Positions 34,510-43,938 of a stretch of 64,000 bases of DNA are shown here, piece by piece. Numbering within the stretch: position 1 is the stretch's first letter; the number at the start of each line of letters is the position of its first letter. The notes under the pieces are model-generated. The model was not told the origin of the DNA. It worked only from the letters and a program-made list of their open reading frames with translations, and made no database searches. The DNA comes from JADJGC01 sp964576925 (lineage in GTDB: Bacteria > Zixibacteria > MSB-5A5 > CAIYYT01): assembly GCA_964576925.1 (NCBI GenBank), contig CAZNWJ010000005.1, positions 1 to 64,000 on the forward strand, given 5' to 3'. The position numbers and the translations under genes are program-made.

Positions 34510-35055
34510 GTGGGGTTGATTCGCAAACTATTGGGAATTGCCGAACGGCATGAGCTCGAGGGCGCGCTTCTTGACTACACCAGCCGCCACTGGGAGTTGA
34601 CGGGCGACTGCGACCTTCCGACCTTTCTGCAGGCTTTGCCGGATCTGGTGCCGTCACGCAGTGTGATCTACCTTGAAGGAGGGTTCTACCGCGGCAAGCT
34701 CGCGGAGTTTCTGCGAAGCCGAATGATCCCGGAGCCATTTCATATTGCTCTCGGTCTACTTTCGGCGCGGACGGAGTACTTTCACATTCCGTTAACTCCG
34801 GAGAACCTGGAGGGGCTCGTTGCGATTGCAGGCAAGACCTGCTCGCCGGAGATTGCCGTTCACATTCACGTTCACGACTACAACAAAGTTGTACTCGAGT
34901 GGCACGATGCGCTGTTAGACGGAACGATGGTCATTGCTGACGAACTGGGTGAAGAGAAAATCAGGGCCTTCGCCCTACGGCTCGGATTGGAAGCGAAGGT
35001 TTGCACTAAGTGCGCGAATTTGCAGGTAGGGCAAAACAACCGAGGCAAGCTCTGA
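34510..35055 (+). CDS. hypothetical protein
   Basis: A 181-residue soluble protein starting at GTG 34510. It has a mixed alpha/beta composition, a histidine-rich strand (AVHIHVHDYNKVVLEWHDAL) and a CTKC pair near the C-terminus that could bind a metal but is too isolated to claim a zinc ribbon. No family is recognised. It lies between rho and a small membrane protein gene on the same strand, with an intergenic gap of 117 bases after it. Confidence 0.6.
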   Translation: MGLIRKLLGIAERHELEGALLDYTSRHWELTGDCDLPTFLQALPDLVPSRSVIYLEGGFYRGKLAEFLRSRMIPEPFHIALGLLSARTEYFHIPLTPENLEGLVAIAGKTCSPEIAVHIHVHDYNKVVLEWHDALLDGTMVIADELGEEKIRAFALRLGLEAKVCTKCANLQVGQNNRGKL

Positions 35056-35172
35056 CTGGAGAGATCCGTACGTCGGTCTCCGATTTCCGCAACAACAGGG
35101 ACATAATACTCGTTAATATCAGCGGATCACTCCCAAGCCCATTCCGGCAATTTGATGTGTTCGGAGGATGAT

Positions 35173-35451
35173 ATGTCGATAGCGGCAGTATTTATCGCGA
35201 TCGCAGCGATCAGCGCCGTGTGGTATGTCGTCTCGTCGATCCTGATCTACAACGATCTGGTCAAGCGCGGCGAGCGGCTCAATTTTCTTCTGATTCGCTT
35301 GATGCTGATTCCCTGGGTCAACCGTTACAAGAAGCTCACCGTGCAAGAAACGGGCAATGTCGGCGCGCTGTATTACCACTGGATCATTTCGGTTCTGACG
35401 TTGTTTGTTGCCGTCGTGTGCGCACTGGCAACCAAGACGAGCCTGACATAG
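35173..35451 (+). CDS. small membrane protein
   Basis: A 92-residue protein starting MSIAAVFIAIAAISAVWYVV at ATG 35173, after TCGGAGGATG. It has two transmembrane helices (~3-25 and 68-88) with a basic loop between (DLVKRGERLNFL, WVNRYKKLTVQ). No family recognised. Nine bases separate it from the next small gene, so the two probably form an operon. Confidence 0.6.
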   Translation: MSIAAVFIAIAAISAVWYVVSSILIYNDLVKRGERLNFLLIRLMLIPWVNRYKKLTVQETGNVGALYYHWIISVLTLFVAVVCALATKTSLT

Positions 35452-35460
35452 GAGGGTAGG

Positions 35461-35643
35461 TTGAGGTATCGCGTTCATCGTATTGAAGTGAAAAAAGACG
35501 ATGCCCAAGAGAAACTGGAGCAGTTTCTAAATCGTCAGAAGGGTGAGATCATTTCTGTCATACCATACGTGAGCCCGACGTTTCAGGCGATGGGCGCTAC
35601 CACCAAGGTCGAGTTTCTGCTGATTGTTGAGAGAGTCGAATAG
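35461..35643 (+). CDS. small DUF4177-like protein
   Basis: A 60-residue protein starting at TTG 35461 after GGAGGG. The pattern of RVHRIEV at the start, a central helix EKLEQFLNRQKGEIISVIPY and a final strand EFLLIVERVE resembles DUF4177 proteins, which are small alpha/beta proteins of unknown role. It is probably co-transcribed with the small membrane protein upstream. Confidence 0.55.
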   Translation: MRYRVHRIEVKKDDAQEKLEQFLNRQKGEIISVIPYVSPTFQAMGATTKVEFLLIVERVE

Positions 35644-35735
35644 GGATTTCAGGGATTGTTCCGCGCTTCACGCGTCCTCATTTTTCCGTTGGCGACAAAG
35701 GCTTAAAAAGGTTAGTATCGGGGGCGAAAGGCTGG

Positions 35736-36085
35736 CTGGATTCCCGCCTGCGCGGGAACGACGGCGCTCTTTGAGTTAGATTCCGACCTGCGTTGGAATG
35801 ACGGTGAACTTCAGCCTGGATTCCCGCTTGCGCGGGAAAGACAGTGATTCGAAGCTGGATTCCCGCCTGCGCCGGAAAGACAGTGATTCGAAGCTGGATT
35901 CCCGCCTGCGCGGGAAAGACAGTGATTCGAAGCTGGATTCCCGCCTGCGCGGGAACGACGGCGCTCTTTGAGTTAGATTCCGACCTGCGTTGGAATGACG
36001 GTGAACTTCAGCCTGGATTCCCGCCTGCGCGGGAAAGACAGTGATTCAAAGCTGGATTCCGGCTTGCGCGGGAATGACGATGAAG
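35736..36085. repeat. array of ~39-bp GGATTCCCGC hairpin repeats with higher-order structure
   Basis: Nine tandem units of 38-42 bp, each with a core like GGATTCCCGCCTGCGCGGGA whose arms TTCCCGC and GCGGGAA pair. The first three units (35736-35854) are repeated almost exactly as units six to eight (35933-36051), a 197-bp higher-order period. The core resembles ATTCCC-N-GGGAAT elements such as Neisseria dRS3, and when translated gives the well-known SWIPACAG artefact peptide. The rest of 35644-36124 has no gene. Confidence 0.85.
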
Positions 36086-36124
36086 CAACTACGCAGATTT
36101 GCATTCACTTGAGGATAGAGGAAG

Positions 36125-38365
36125 ATGAACAGCGTTCAAGTATGGCAGACGATTAAGGACGATGTGGCGCGCGAGATCGGCGCGTTCTTGAAACATCAAT
36201 TCGACTCCGGTTCAGTTGATCAACTCATCTACGAAAAGGCGATCTCGAATGTCGGTGTCTTTGCGAATCTGGCGAAGTGGATGGAATCGCCCGATATCGA
36301 CCGCATTTCGCCGAATACCAAACCGGGGATTCTGGCGGCGATCTTCGCGCAACGCTGGCCCGATCTTAACGAGGCGTTCTTTACAGACGTCGAGTTCGGC
36401 ACCGGCGGTATTCGCGGGCGGTCGGTGATTTCCGACTGGGAGTTGGAGATGCTGCGCGACGTGGGGATCGACGCGCCATTTCTGCGCGGGCCCAATACGA
36501 TCAACGACGTGGTCTTGCTCCAAAAATCTGCGGCGATCGCGAAATTCGCCAACATGCGCGGCTTCAAATCGCTGGTGATCGGCTTCGACAGTCGGATAAG
36601 GGGAAGAGACTTCGCCAAGATCATCGCTGAGCTGTTTATTGATTTTGGACTGAGGGTGTATCTCTTCGACGATGTGGTGCCTTATCCGGAGGTGACTTTC
36701 GCCATTCCGACCATGCGCGCTGACATGGGCATCCTGCTTTCGGCATCACACAACGATCGCCGCTACAATGGCTATAAACTCTCCTGCGGCAACGGCTCGC
36801 AGTTTTCAGTGGCCGAACGACGGATGATACTCAGCGAGTACATCGGCAAGACGGGATTTGATGAAATTCGCCGTGCGAATCTTGAGAGAGCGACTAGTGA
36901 CCAGCTCGTATTTCTTGGCGGCGCCAAGCGTGTCAAGGGGATCGAGTATTACAGTTATCAGGGCGAGCCGGTGAATATCCACAAGCAGCACGAAAAGCAA
37001 ATCATGTCGTTCCTGCTCGACAAGAAGCTACTCGCCGCGCAGGCGAAGAAGCTGAGTCTGGGCTTCTGCGCTTACAACGGCGCCGGGCGCGACGCGGTGC
37101 CGCGTTTGATTCGCTCAGTGGGGATCAACAAGCTTGATCCGATCTCGGTGATGCAGCCGGTGGATGGGATGTTTCCGGCTTTCGACGATCTCAAGAGCCC
37201 CAAGGGCAAGAAGGTCTACCAGCAGCCGGATCCGGGCGATAAGTTTGCCGCGATGAAGGCGGTGACTGAGTACATCAAGGAATTCGGACAAGAAAAATTC
37301 GCCAAGCTCGATGCGCTGATCGGCACCGACCCGGACGCCGATCGCGTGGGCGTTGTCGTGCCGGTACCGAAGTCACAGCGGGCGATTTACGGCTCCGATT
37401 CAACCTTGCTGGATGCCGACACGGCCTGGGCGATCCTGCTTTGGTATCGCATGGAGAAGATGAAGCAGAAGAAGGCGGATTTTTCACAGTACTTCCTCGT
37501 GCAATCGCATACGACGACGGACGTCATTACGCTGCTTTGCGAAAAGTACGGCATCGGCTGGATCAAGACCTGGGTGGGTTTTGCGCAGTTGTCGGCAGCC
37601 GTCGAACGGATGTGGAAAGGAGATGAAATCTCCAAGAGCATCTACTGGACGCTGTACGATTTCAAGAATCTAAATCTTCAGGGCAAAGAAAACCTGGCGG
37701 CACTTGAGCAATCGAATGGTTTCTCGATTCTCGGCGGCAAACCGAAAGACGAGATGTCGATGGGTGAAAAAGGCCACGTCCGTGACAAGGACGGCATCTT
37801 CGCAGCGATGTTGTTCCTTGAGGTGCTGGCTTATGCCAAGGCGCAGAAAAAATCGGTATTGGAACTGGTCAACGAGAAGCTCTATCTCGATCCAGCGATC
37901 GGCCTGATTCGGACCGGCTATCGTCCGGCGCCGGTTTATGGGCAATATGAAGGAATCGAAGGCCGCTCCACCAAGATGAAAGTCATTCACAAAGCGGAAG
38001 ACCTGATGAACCGCCTCGCCTCCGGTGGCGCCGTGAAATTCGGTGGATTGAAGGCAACACATTTTGAGGTTTACAAGACGGGCAAGTACGATGTTCAGCA
38101 CGGTTACACGAAAGGTTACAACCCTGACGACCCGTCGACGTTTGGCTTCCCGGATGAAGGCATTCGTTTCTTCTTCGGCGACTATTACAACCATCTGACG
38201 ATTCGCCCCTCGGGAACTTCACAGAGCCTGCGCTTTCACATCCAGCTTCGCGACAAAAAGGTCTCGAAGAGCGACTTGCTGAAAAAGCGTATCGCGATGG
38301 AGAATCGGATTACGGCGATTTTCGAAGATGTCGGTAAACAGCTGAATGTCGATTGGGACGAGTGA
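36125..38365 (+). CDS. phosphohexomutase (phosphoglucomutase/phosphomannomutase family)
   Basis: A 746-residue alpha-D-phosphohexomutase, longer than the usual 450-580. Family motifs: FGTGGIRGR at ~90, the phosphoserine loop LLSASHNDRRYNGYK, with S in place, the metal loop IGTDPDADRVG, and the phosphate-binding RPSGTSQSLRFH near the end. It interconverts sugar 1- and 6-phosphates. An N-terminal ~80-residue helical extension and an insertion in the middle account for the length. The exact sugar is not predictable. Single gene behind the repeat array. Confidence 0.88.
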   Translation: MNSVQVWQTIKDDVAREIGAFLKHQFDSGSVDQLIYEKAISNVGVFANLAKWMESPDIDRISPNTKPGILAAIFAQRWPDLNEAFFTDVEFGTGGIRGRSVISDWELEMLRDVGIDAPFLRGPNTINDVVLLQKSAAIAKFANMRGFKSLVIGFDSRIRGRDFAKIIAELFIDFGLRVYLFDDVVPYPEVTFAIPTMRADMGILLSASHNDRRYNGYKLSCGNGSQFSVAERRMILSEYIGKTGFDEIRRANLERATSDQLVFLGGAKRVKGIEYYSYQGEPVNIHKQHEKQIMSFLLDKKLLAAQAKKLSLGFCAYNGAGRDAVPRLIRSVGINKLDPISVMQPVDGMFPAFDDLKSPKGKKVYQQPDPGDKFAAMKAVTEYIKEFGQEKFAKLDALIGTDPDADRVGVVVPVPKSQRAIYGSDSTLLDADTAWAILLWYRMEKMKQKKADFSQYFLVQSHTTTDVITLLCEKYGIGWIKTWVGFAQLSAAVERMWKGDEISKSIYWTLYDFKNLNLQGKENLAALEQSNGFSILGGKPKDEMSMGEKGHVRDKDGIFAAMLFLEVLAYAKAQKKSVLELVNEKLYLDPAIGLIRTGYRPAPVYGQYEGIEGRSTKMKVIHKAEDLMNRLASGGAVKFGGLKATHFEVYKTGKYDVQHGYTKGYNPDDPSTFGFPDEGIRFFFGDYYNHLTIRPSGTSQSLRFHIQLRDKKVSKSDLLKKRIAMENRITAIFEDVGKQLNVDWDE

Positions 38366-38388
38366 TTTCGCTCTTGATGGCAAGGTAT

Positions 38389-38424
38389 CCGGCTCTGCTT
38401 CCCCATGGGGAAACAGGGCCGGAC
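38389..38424. terminator. hairpin after the phosphohexomutase gene
   Basis: An imperfect stem TCCGGCTCTGCTTCCCC with GGGGAAACAGGGCCGGA around CAT, 24 bases after the stop. No T-run follows, so it may be a stabilising or repeat hairpin rather than a true terminator. Confidence 0.4.
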
Positions 38425-38523
38425 GTGTTTAGGGCGAATCGCTGTCCATTCCTCCGGGAACAATGAAGACGCGCAAGCGTTGACATCGTGGGTCGGCTTA
38501 TGTTAAGTAGGGGGAGGGAGACT

Positions 38524-40977
38524 GTGAGTATCAGTTCGATTCCTGACATCAAGGTGAACGCAGAGCGGCCAGCGCATCTCGATCTGCCGATCTCCGGCAT
38601 GCATTGCGCCAGTTGCGTAGCGCGGGTGGAACAGATGATCCGCAAGCATCCGGGCGTGGTCAATGTTACCGTGAATCTGGCGACGAACCAGGCGGCAATC
38701 GACTTCGACACAGCGTCATTCGAGCTTAACAAGCTGGCCGCGGCCCTGAAAGAAAGCGGTTACCCGGCCAAGTTTCAAGTGACGCAGATCGAGATCAGCG
38801 GCATGCACTGCGCCTCCTGCGTGGTGAATCTCGAAGCGATCCTGGGCGCTATTCCGGGAGTCGTTTCTGCTTCGATCAATTACGGCACGTCGGCCGGAAT
38901 CATCAGCCACGTCGGAATCGCCGATCTGCAAACGAAGATAAACAAGGCACTGGAAGGCAGCGGGTACAAGGCTGCGGTAGCATCGCCGTCTCGCACTGGT
39001 CACGATCCGGTCGTGGATGAATTGCATGAACTTCGATTACCCCTGCTCGTGAGCCTGGCGGCTGCGGCCGTTACGATGGCGTTGATGCTGAGTTCGCATT
39101 ATCGCCCGGCTTGGATCGATCCTGGTGCGGCAGCGGTTGCACAGTTATGCATTGCCGCGATCGTGTACTTCTGGGCGGGCGCGCGCTTTCATCGCGGCTT
39201 GTGGCATTCGCTGAAGCGGCGTAGCGCCGACATGAATACGCTGGTCTCATTGGGCACTTCGGCGGCATTCTGGTTCAGCGTGGTCGCCCTTGTGAGTCCC
39301 GAATCACTCTCAATCACAGCGCATCACCCGGAGTTGTACTTCGACTCAACCGTGATGATCGTCGCGCTGATCCTCCTGGGGAGATACCTCGAAGCGGGCG
39401 CCAAGGCGCGCAGCTCGAGCGCCATTCGCAAGATACTGGAAGCCCGACCCGATATCGCGGCGGTCGTAGTCGATGGCAAGGAAAACACCGTGCGGTCGGC
39501 CGAACTTGCGCCCGGCGATATAGTGCGAGTTCGTCCGGGCGAGCGAATTCCCGCGGACGGAGCATTGGTCAGCGGCTCAGGATCGGTAGACGAATCAATG
39601 CTTACAGGCGAACCGTTGCCTGTCGAGAAAGGCGTTGGCGACAGCGTCACCGGCGGTACGATCAACAAGACCGGGAGTTTCGATTTCCGCGTTACGGTGA
39701 TTCAGCAGGAGTCACGCCTGAGCAAGATCGCCGCTGCGGTACAACAGGCACTAACGACTAAGCCCGCAATTCAACGAATGGTCGATAAAGTTGCGGCGGT
39801 TTTTGTGCCGATCGTTGTGGTTATCTCGCTGATCACGCTCATCGTTTGGCTGGCTGCCGGCGCCGAATTCTCGTTCGCGCTGAAGACGTTTGTTGCCGTG
39901 TTAATCATTGCGTGCCCGTGTGCGCTGGGATTGGCAACGCCGGTCGCCATTATGGTGGCCGTCGGGCGCGGCGCAGCACTCGGAATGCTGTTTCGAGGCG
40001 GGGAATCACTGGAGCGCATCGGCCACGTGAACAAGATGTTTTTCGACAAAACCGGCACACTGACTGCCGGTAAGTTCGAAGTGGCAACGGTCGAAGCGGT
40101 GCCCGGTGCTCCGACAGAGACGCTGGCCATGATCGCAGCGATCGAACGCCGCTCTGAGCATCCGTTGGCCAAAGCGGTTGTTGAGTATGCAGAACAACGA
40201 GCTCTCTCTGATCTCGATGTTGTCGACTTCATCGCCTACGCCGGTGCCGGTGCCGGCGGAATCGTCAGTGGTCATGAGGTCTTGATCGGCACGGCAAGAC
40301 TTATGGCGGCACGGAAGATCGAGATTTCGTCGCTCCAGGCAAGCCTCGACAAGGAGGCGCAGCAAGGGCGCAGCCTCATGATTGCCGCCATTGATCGCAA
40401 GGCGACTGCGCTGCTCTCGTTCAGAGATTTGCTGCGACAAGAGGCGGCTGCAGCGCTCCAGGAGATCAAGGATCTGGGGATTTCGACCGGGATGATAACC
40501 GGGGACAATATGGCTGCCGCCAACATGATCGCCAGCCAATTGGGGATTGAAAAGGTGCATGCCGAGCTATTGCCGCAACAAAAACTTGATGTAATCACGA
40601 GTGCCCGGGCGGAATTCCATGTTGTCGGAATGGTCGGCGATGGTATCAACGATGCGCCGGCATTGGCGATGGCGGACGTGGGGATCGCCCTGGGCTCCGG
40701 CAGTGATATCGCCGTGGAATCGGCTGCAGTAACATTGAGTACACCCGACTTGATGCGCGTCCCGAAAGTGATCCGACTTGCCCGGGCCACGGAACGAAAC
40801 ATCAAACAGAACTTGTTCTGGGCGTTCTTCTACAACGTCACTGCAATTCCGGTCGCGGCGGGCGTGTTCTACCCGTTGTCAGGCTGGCAGTTGTCGCCGA
40901 TGATCGCGGCAGCAGCGATGGCGTTCTCGTCGATTTTCGTCGTCACCAACGCCCTGCGCCTGAGGCGGTTCGAGTAG
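38524..40977 (+). CDS. copA: copper-translocating P-type ATPase
   Basis: An 817-residue P1B-1 ATPase that exports Cu(I) from the cytoplasm. Two N-terminal heavy-metal domains carry GMHCASC (C28/C31 and again near residue 95). The membrane CPC motif is in IACPCALGLATP near 463, the phosphorylation site is D508 in DKTGT, and GDGINDAPALA marks the hinge; HP is in RSEHPLA. Eight transmembrane segments fit. GTG 38524 follows GGGAGGGAGA and is preferred over upstream GTG 38488 and ATG 38500. The DUF2231 gene follows by 12 bases. Confidence 0.93.
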   Translation: MSISSIPDIKVNAERPAHLDLPISGMHCASCVARVEQMIRKHPGVVNVTVNLATNQAAIDFDTASFELNKLAAALKESGYPAKFQVTQIEISGMHCASCVVNLEAILGAIPGVVSASINYGTSAGIISHVGIADLQTKINKALEGSGYKAAVASPSRTGHDPVVDELHELRLPLLVSLAAAAVTMALMLSSHYRPAWIDPGAAAVAQLCIAAIVYFWAGARFHRGLWHSLKRRSADMNTLVSLGTSAAFWFSVVALVSPESLSITAHHPELYFDSTVMIVALILLGRYLEAGAKARSSSAIRKILEARPDIAAVVVDGKENTVRSAELAPGDIVRVRPGERIPADGALVSGSGSVDESMLTGEPLPVEKGVGDSVTGGTINKTGSFDFRVTVIQQESRLSKIAAAVQQALTTKPAIQRMVDKVAAVFVPIVVVISLITLIVWLAAGAEFSFALKTFVAVLIIACPCALGLATPVAIMVAVGRGAALGMLFRGGESLERIGHVNKMFFDKTGTLTAGKFEVATVEAVPGAPTETLAMIAAIERRSEHPLAKAVVEYAEQRALSDLDVVDFIAYAGAGAGGIVSGHEVLIGTARLMAARKIEISSLQASLDKEAQQGRSLMIAAIDRKATALLSFRDLLRQEAAAALQEIKDLGISTGMITGDNMAAANMIASQLGIEKVHAELLPQQKLDVITSARAEFHVVGMVGDGINDAPALAMADVGIALGSGSDIAVESAAVTLSTPDLMRVPKVIRLARATERNIKQNLFWAFFYNVTAIPVAAGVFYPLSGWQLSPMIAAAAMAFSSIFVVTNALRLRRFE

Positions 40978-40989
40978 TGGAGATCTGAA

Positions 40990-41499
40990 TTGCCGAATCC
41001 GCATCCTGTCATCGTCCACTTCGCTATCGGCTTGTTCTGTGCAGCTATCGTACTTGAAGTAGCAGCATACTTTCTGAAGTCAAGACTGATGTCGCAGACG
41101 GCGCTGGTGAACAGCGGCGCAGCAGCGGTTGCTGCATTGCTCGCGGTGATTTCGGGACTGATGGCAAAGCCGTTAGATCTTGGCGGCCCCGCCGTTTTTG
41201 TGCTCGAATCCCACGAAACCATGGGTTATGTCGTACTGGCATTCGCGTTGGTCTTCGCAGCGTTGAAATTCTACGGTCATCATAAGCAGACTGATCGCTG
41301 GCTCACACCAACGATCGCCGTTGGCTTACTTGGACTGGTCTTCACGATTGTGGCCGCTCATGAAGGGGGAGAGCTGGTCTATCGTTATGGAGTCGGCGTC
41401 CAGAGGGAGGTGCCATCGGTAATCCAGAACTACCCTTACGGCAAGCCCTTCACGGCGCCCGTTGACTCGACTGCTGACACTCTCTCCGACCGCCCGTAG
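40990..41499 (+). CDS. DUF2231-family membrane protein
   Basis: A 169-residue membrane protein with four hydrophobic helices. The opening PNPHPVIVHFAIGLFCAAIV is typical of DUF2231, which has a conserved HP..VH pattern that could bind a metal or haem. The start is TTG 40990 after GGAGA. It is 12 bases after copA, so they are likely co-transcribed; DUF2231 genes are often found beside metal-handling genes. It converges on prmC with only six bases between. Confidence 0.82.
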   Translation: MPNPHPVIVHFAIGLFCAAIVLEVAAYFLKSRLMSQTALVNSGAAAVAALLAVISGLMAKPLDLGGPAVFVLESHETMGYVVLAFALVFAALKFYGHHKQTDRWLTPTIAVGLLGLVFTIVAAHEGGELVYRYGVGVQREVPSVIQNYPYGKPFTAPVDSTADTLSDRP

Positions 41500-41505
41500 T
41501 TTCTC

Positions 41506-42360
41506 TTATCGCTTCAGAAGAATCACGCCGCGATCGTGACCGCTGTAGTCAACGAGCAATTGCGGCAGGTCGAAAGCGCCGGTGCCCTGCGCGATGCTGA
41601 AGACAGCGGCGGCGTGTTCGGCGCCGAATTCAAGGGCGAGAATACCTCCGGGCGCGAGATTCTTGGGGGCGCGTTCGATGAGAGGGCGCAGACACTCGAG
41701 GCCATCCTCACCGGCGATTAACGCGCTGCGCGGTTCAAAATCACGTATCTCCGGCATCAGGCGTGGAAGTTCGTCGCTACGCACATAGGGCGGATTCGAT
41801 ATGATCAGGTCGAAGGATTCCGATCCCAGCGGATCAAGCAGTTCTCCGGGGCGCAAGAGCACGCGATGAGCCAACCCGTGTGCAGTGATATTTTCCAACG
41901 CCAGTTGGAGGGCAACCGGAGAAAGGTCGGTGGCAACGACAGCGGCATCGCTGCGGTTGATGGCCGCGGCTATTGCGATACAGCCCGTCCCGGTGCCGAT
42001 ATCGGCAACACGCGGTGCCCGAATTCCAGCGATTGCCGTCAATGCCTTTTCGAGGATGATTTCAGTTTCGGGGCGCGGAATAAGGGCGCGGCGGTCGCAT
42101 TTGATGTTCAGCCCGAACCATTCCGTGTTACCGAGGATGTACTGGAGGGGTTCGCGGTAAAGCTTACGGCCAACCATCTCCGTAAATCGTTTTGCATCGG
42201 CTTCGGCAACCTGGCGATTGAGAGCGAGAAAAAGATCGATGCGGCGCAGGCCGAGGATTGCGCCGAGCATGAGTTCAACGGCGTGACGAGCGTTCTCGAT
42301 CCCAGCTTGATTTAGGTTTTGAGTACCCTGATCGAGCAGTTCCTTGACGGTAGTTGACAT
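41506..42360 (-). CDS. prmC: peptide chain release factor N5-glutamine methyltransferase
   Basis: A 284-residue enzyme that methylates the GGQ glutamine of release factors using SAM. An N-terminal helical domain (~1-80) binds the factor; the Rossmann domain has VADIGTGTGCIAIAAA, and the catalytic NPPY motif is in LIISNPPYVRSDELP at about residue 185. It ends the reverse-strand block that also encodes RF1 (prfA), its substrate, four genes upstream; in many bacteria the two are adjacent. Confidence 0.94.
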   Translation of the reverse strand: MSTTVKELLDQGTQNLNQAGIENARHAVELMLGAILGLRRIDLFLALNRQVAEADAKRFTEMVGRKLYREPLQYILGNTEWFGLNIKCDRRALIPRPETEIILEKALTAIAGIRAPRVADIGTGTGCIAIAAAINRSDAAVVATDLSPVALQLALENITAHGLAHRVLLRPGELLDPLGSESFDLIISNPPYVRSDELPRLMPEIRDFEPRSALIAGEDGLECLRPLIERAPKNLAPGGILALEFGAEHAAAVFSIAQGTGAFDLPQLLVDYSGHDRGVILLKR

Positions 42361-42365
42361 GCGAA

Positions 42366-42575
42366 CTAATTGACAGGAAGGAGATTTCGGAGATTACCAA
42401 TATCGCCGGGTGCAAGGGCGCATCCATCTCGTTTGTGGCCGTGAAGGCGATAGTGATTATCGTAGCGTTCTGCCGGTCTCGATTCACCGTGATCTTCAAA
42501 CCCAAACACCGGTACGCCAATCACCGCCACGGCTAATAGCACTCCCGAATGCATAAGAAATTCTCGTCGCTGCAT
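42366..42575 (-). CDS. small exported protein
   Basis: A 69-residue protein starting MQRREFLMHSGVLLAVAVIG at ATG 42575 after GGAGGG. A twin-arginine-like pair and a hydrophobic stretch suggest a signal peptide or anchor, with a possible cut near GFE at ~26. The rest (FEDHGESRPAERYDNHYRLH and on) is polar, with one cysteine. It lies between tldE and prmC, one base after the tldE stop. Not recognised; its position beside tldDE is notable but proves nothing. Confidence 0.5.
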   Translation of the reverse strand: MQRREFLMHSGVLLAVAVIGVPVFGFEDHGESRPAERYDNHYRLHGHKRDGCALAPGDIGNLRNLLPVN

Positions 42576-42576
42576 C

Positions 42577-43938
42577 TCAACCCTCCGTGGCTTCAAGAGT
42601 GAAATTGTTGATCTTCATGGCCGGCACGAGCATAACTACCGAGTACTGCGGATAGAGTTCGCGTTGCGCTGAAATCATCTCGGCGTTTGCGAACGCGGTC
42701 AGAATCGATTGGCTCATCCGCATGTTCTTGATCGCCGGACCGATCTTACCATTCTCTATCAGGAAAGTACCGTCGCGGGTGGTGCCGGTGACTTGCGTCT
42801 GCATCGGATTGAGAAAGTTGACGTACCAGAAGTGCGTGATGTATATCCCCCGCGCGGTCGAGGCGATCATCTCGTCAATCGTCTTGTCGCCCGGCGCCAT
42901 CGCCATGTGCTTTGGGTATGGCCCGTAGGTGTTATTGGGCGGCAGGGCATGACCGGTTGACTCGGTGCCGAGGAGGCGGGCGTAGTACGAATTCGTTACG
43001 ACATCACGAGCAATTCCATTTTCGATCAAGACGACTCTCCGTCGCGAAACGCCCTCGTAGTCGATCGGAACCGCGAGCAATTGGGGATCGAACGGGTCTT
43101 CAGTAATAGTGATGTTGTCGCCGGTGATCTTCTCACCGATCTTGCCCGACATAAACGAGCGCTGCTGATGGAGTGTCTTGCCGCCGAAGCCCATGAAGGC
43201 GAGGAACAACAGGAGCTGCCCGACCGCAGCTGGCTCGAGAATGACGGTGTATGAGCCTGACGCCAGCGAGATCGGGTTGAGCGAGCGGCGGGCCTTGTCG
43301 GCAGCACGCGCCGCCAGTTGACGGGCATCAATCTTGTCGATGTCGCGGCTATATGCGATCGCCCAGCCTGCATTCTGAGTCTCGCCGACAGCGGTCAAAG
43401 ATAGTTCGGATTTCGTAGATGCGTTGTATTCGTTGACTCCGAGTGAGTTCACCACGGCCAAAGTTTCCGTCGTCACTCGAAACGCTCCGGCGGCGAGAAG
43501 TTTGTCTTTGGCACAGACTTTGACGATTTCTTGAACGGCTTTCGCTCGCTGCTCTGGTTGGCTCTCAGCTGTGCTCTTCACCCAGCGATTTGCATATGAA
43601 GGGCTGAAGGGATTGGGCATCGACGGCATCGGCGGCTTCGGCAGCGACTCGAAATCACTGTCTTCCGGCATGAGATCCGCGATTGCAGATGCATTGGCAA
43701 CTGCAGTCTTGATCGAATCAGGAGAGAGATCACCGGTGGAGCTGAGTCCGATTCGTTTGCCTTTTACAGCTCGGACAAAGAGCGTCAAGTCAGAGCGATA
43801 CATGTTCTGGTGAATCGTTGATTCAGCAAAGCGCGTGAGGCTGAAGTCCTCTCCCATCAGAACCAATTCGGCTTGATCGGCAGCAGAGGACGCAAGACCG
43901 TCTTTCAGCAACTGGAGGGCGTGTTCGTAAGTTATCAT
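42577..43938 (-). CDS. tldE: TldE/PmbA-family protein of a TldD/E protease
   Basis: A 453-residue TldE (PmbA) type subunit. TldD/E is a heterodimeric zinc protease that trims the leader of some modified peptides and degrades unfolded peptides; TldE lacks the metal site. The order of strands, the middle SGSYTVILEPAAVGQLLLFL region and GTTRDGTFLIENGKI near the end match the family. ATG 43938 overlaps the tldD stop by four bases. The pair is embedded between a membrane protein gene and prmC in the prfA-prmC region. Confidence 0.88.
   Translation of the reverse strand: MITYEHALQLLKDGLASSAADQAELVLMGEDFSLTRFAESTIHQNMYRSDLTLFVRAVKGKRIGLSSTGDLSPDSIKTAVANASAIADLMPEDSDFESLPKPPMPSMPNPFSPSYANRWVKSTAESQPEQRAKAVQEIVKVCAKDKLLAAGAFRVTTETLAVVNSLGVNEYNASTKSELSLTAVGETQNAGWAIAYSRDIDKIDARQLAARAADKARRSLNPISLASGSYTVILEPAAVGQLLLFLAFMGFGGKTLHQQRSFMSGKIGEKITGDNITITEDPFDPQLLAVPIDYEGVSRRRVVLIENGIARDVVTNSYYARLLGTESTGHALPPNNTYGPYPKHMAMAPGDKTIDEMIASTARGIYITHFWYVNFLNPMQTQVTGTTRDGTFLIENGKIGPAIKNMRMSQSILTAFANAEMISAQRELYPQYSVVMLVPAMKINNFTLEATEG

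Noticed and set aside
35844..36044. Small gene giving repeated SWIPACAG-type peptides
   Set aside because: It is a translation of the hairpin repeat array, a well-known annotation artefact.
35736..36085. CRISPR array
   Set aside because: Units are contiguous variants of one palindrome with no unique spacers of constant size, and no cas genes are near.
38488..38523. Longer N-terminus for copA (GTG 38488 or ATG 38500)
   Set aside because: Only GTG 38524 has a well-placed purine-rich ribosome site (GGGAGGGAGA), which the longer forms would place inside the coding region.
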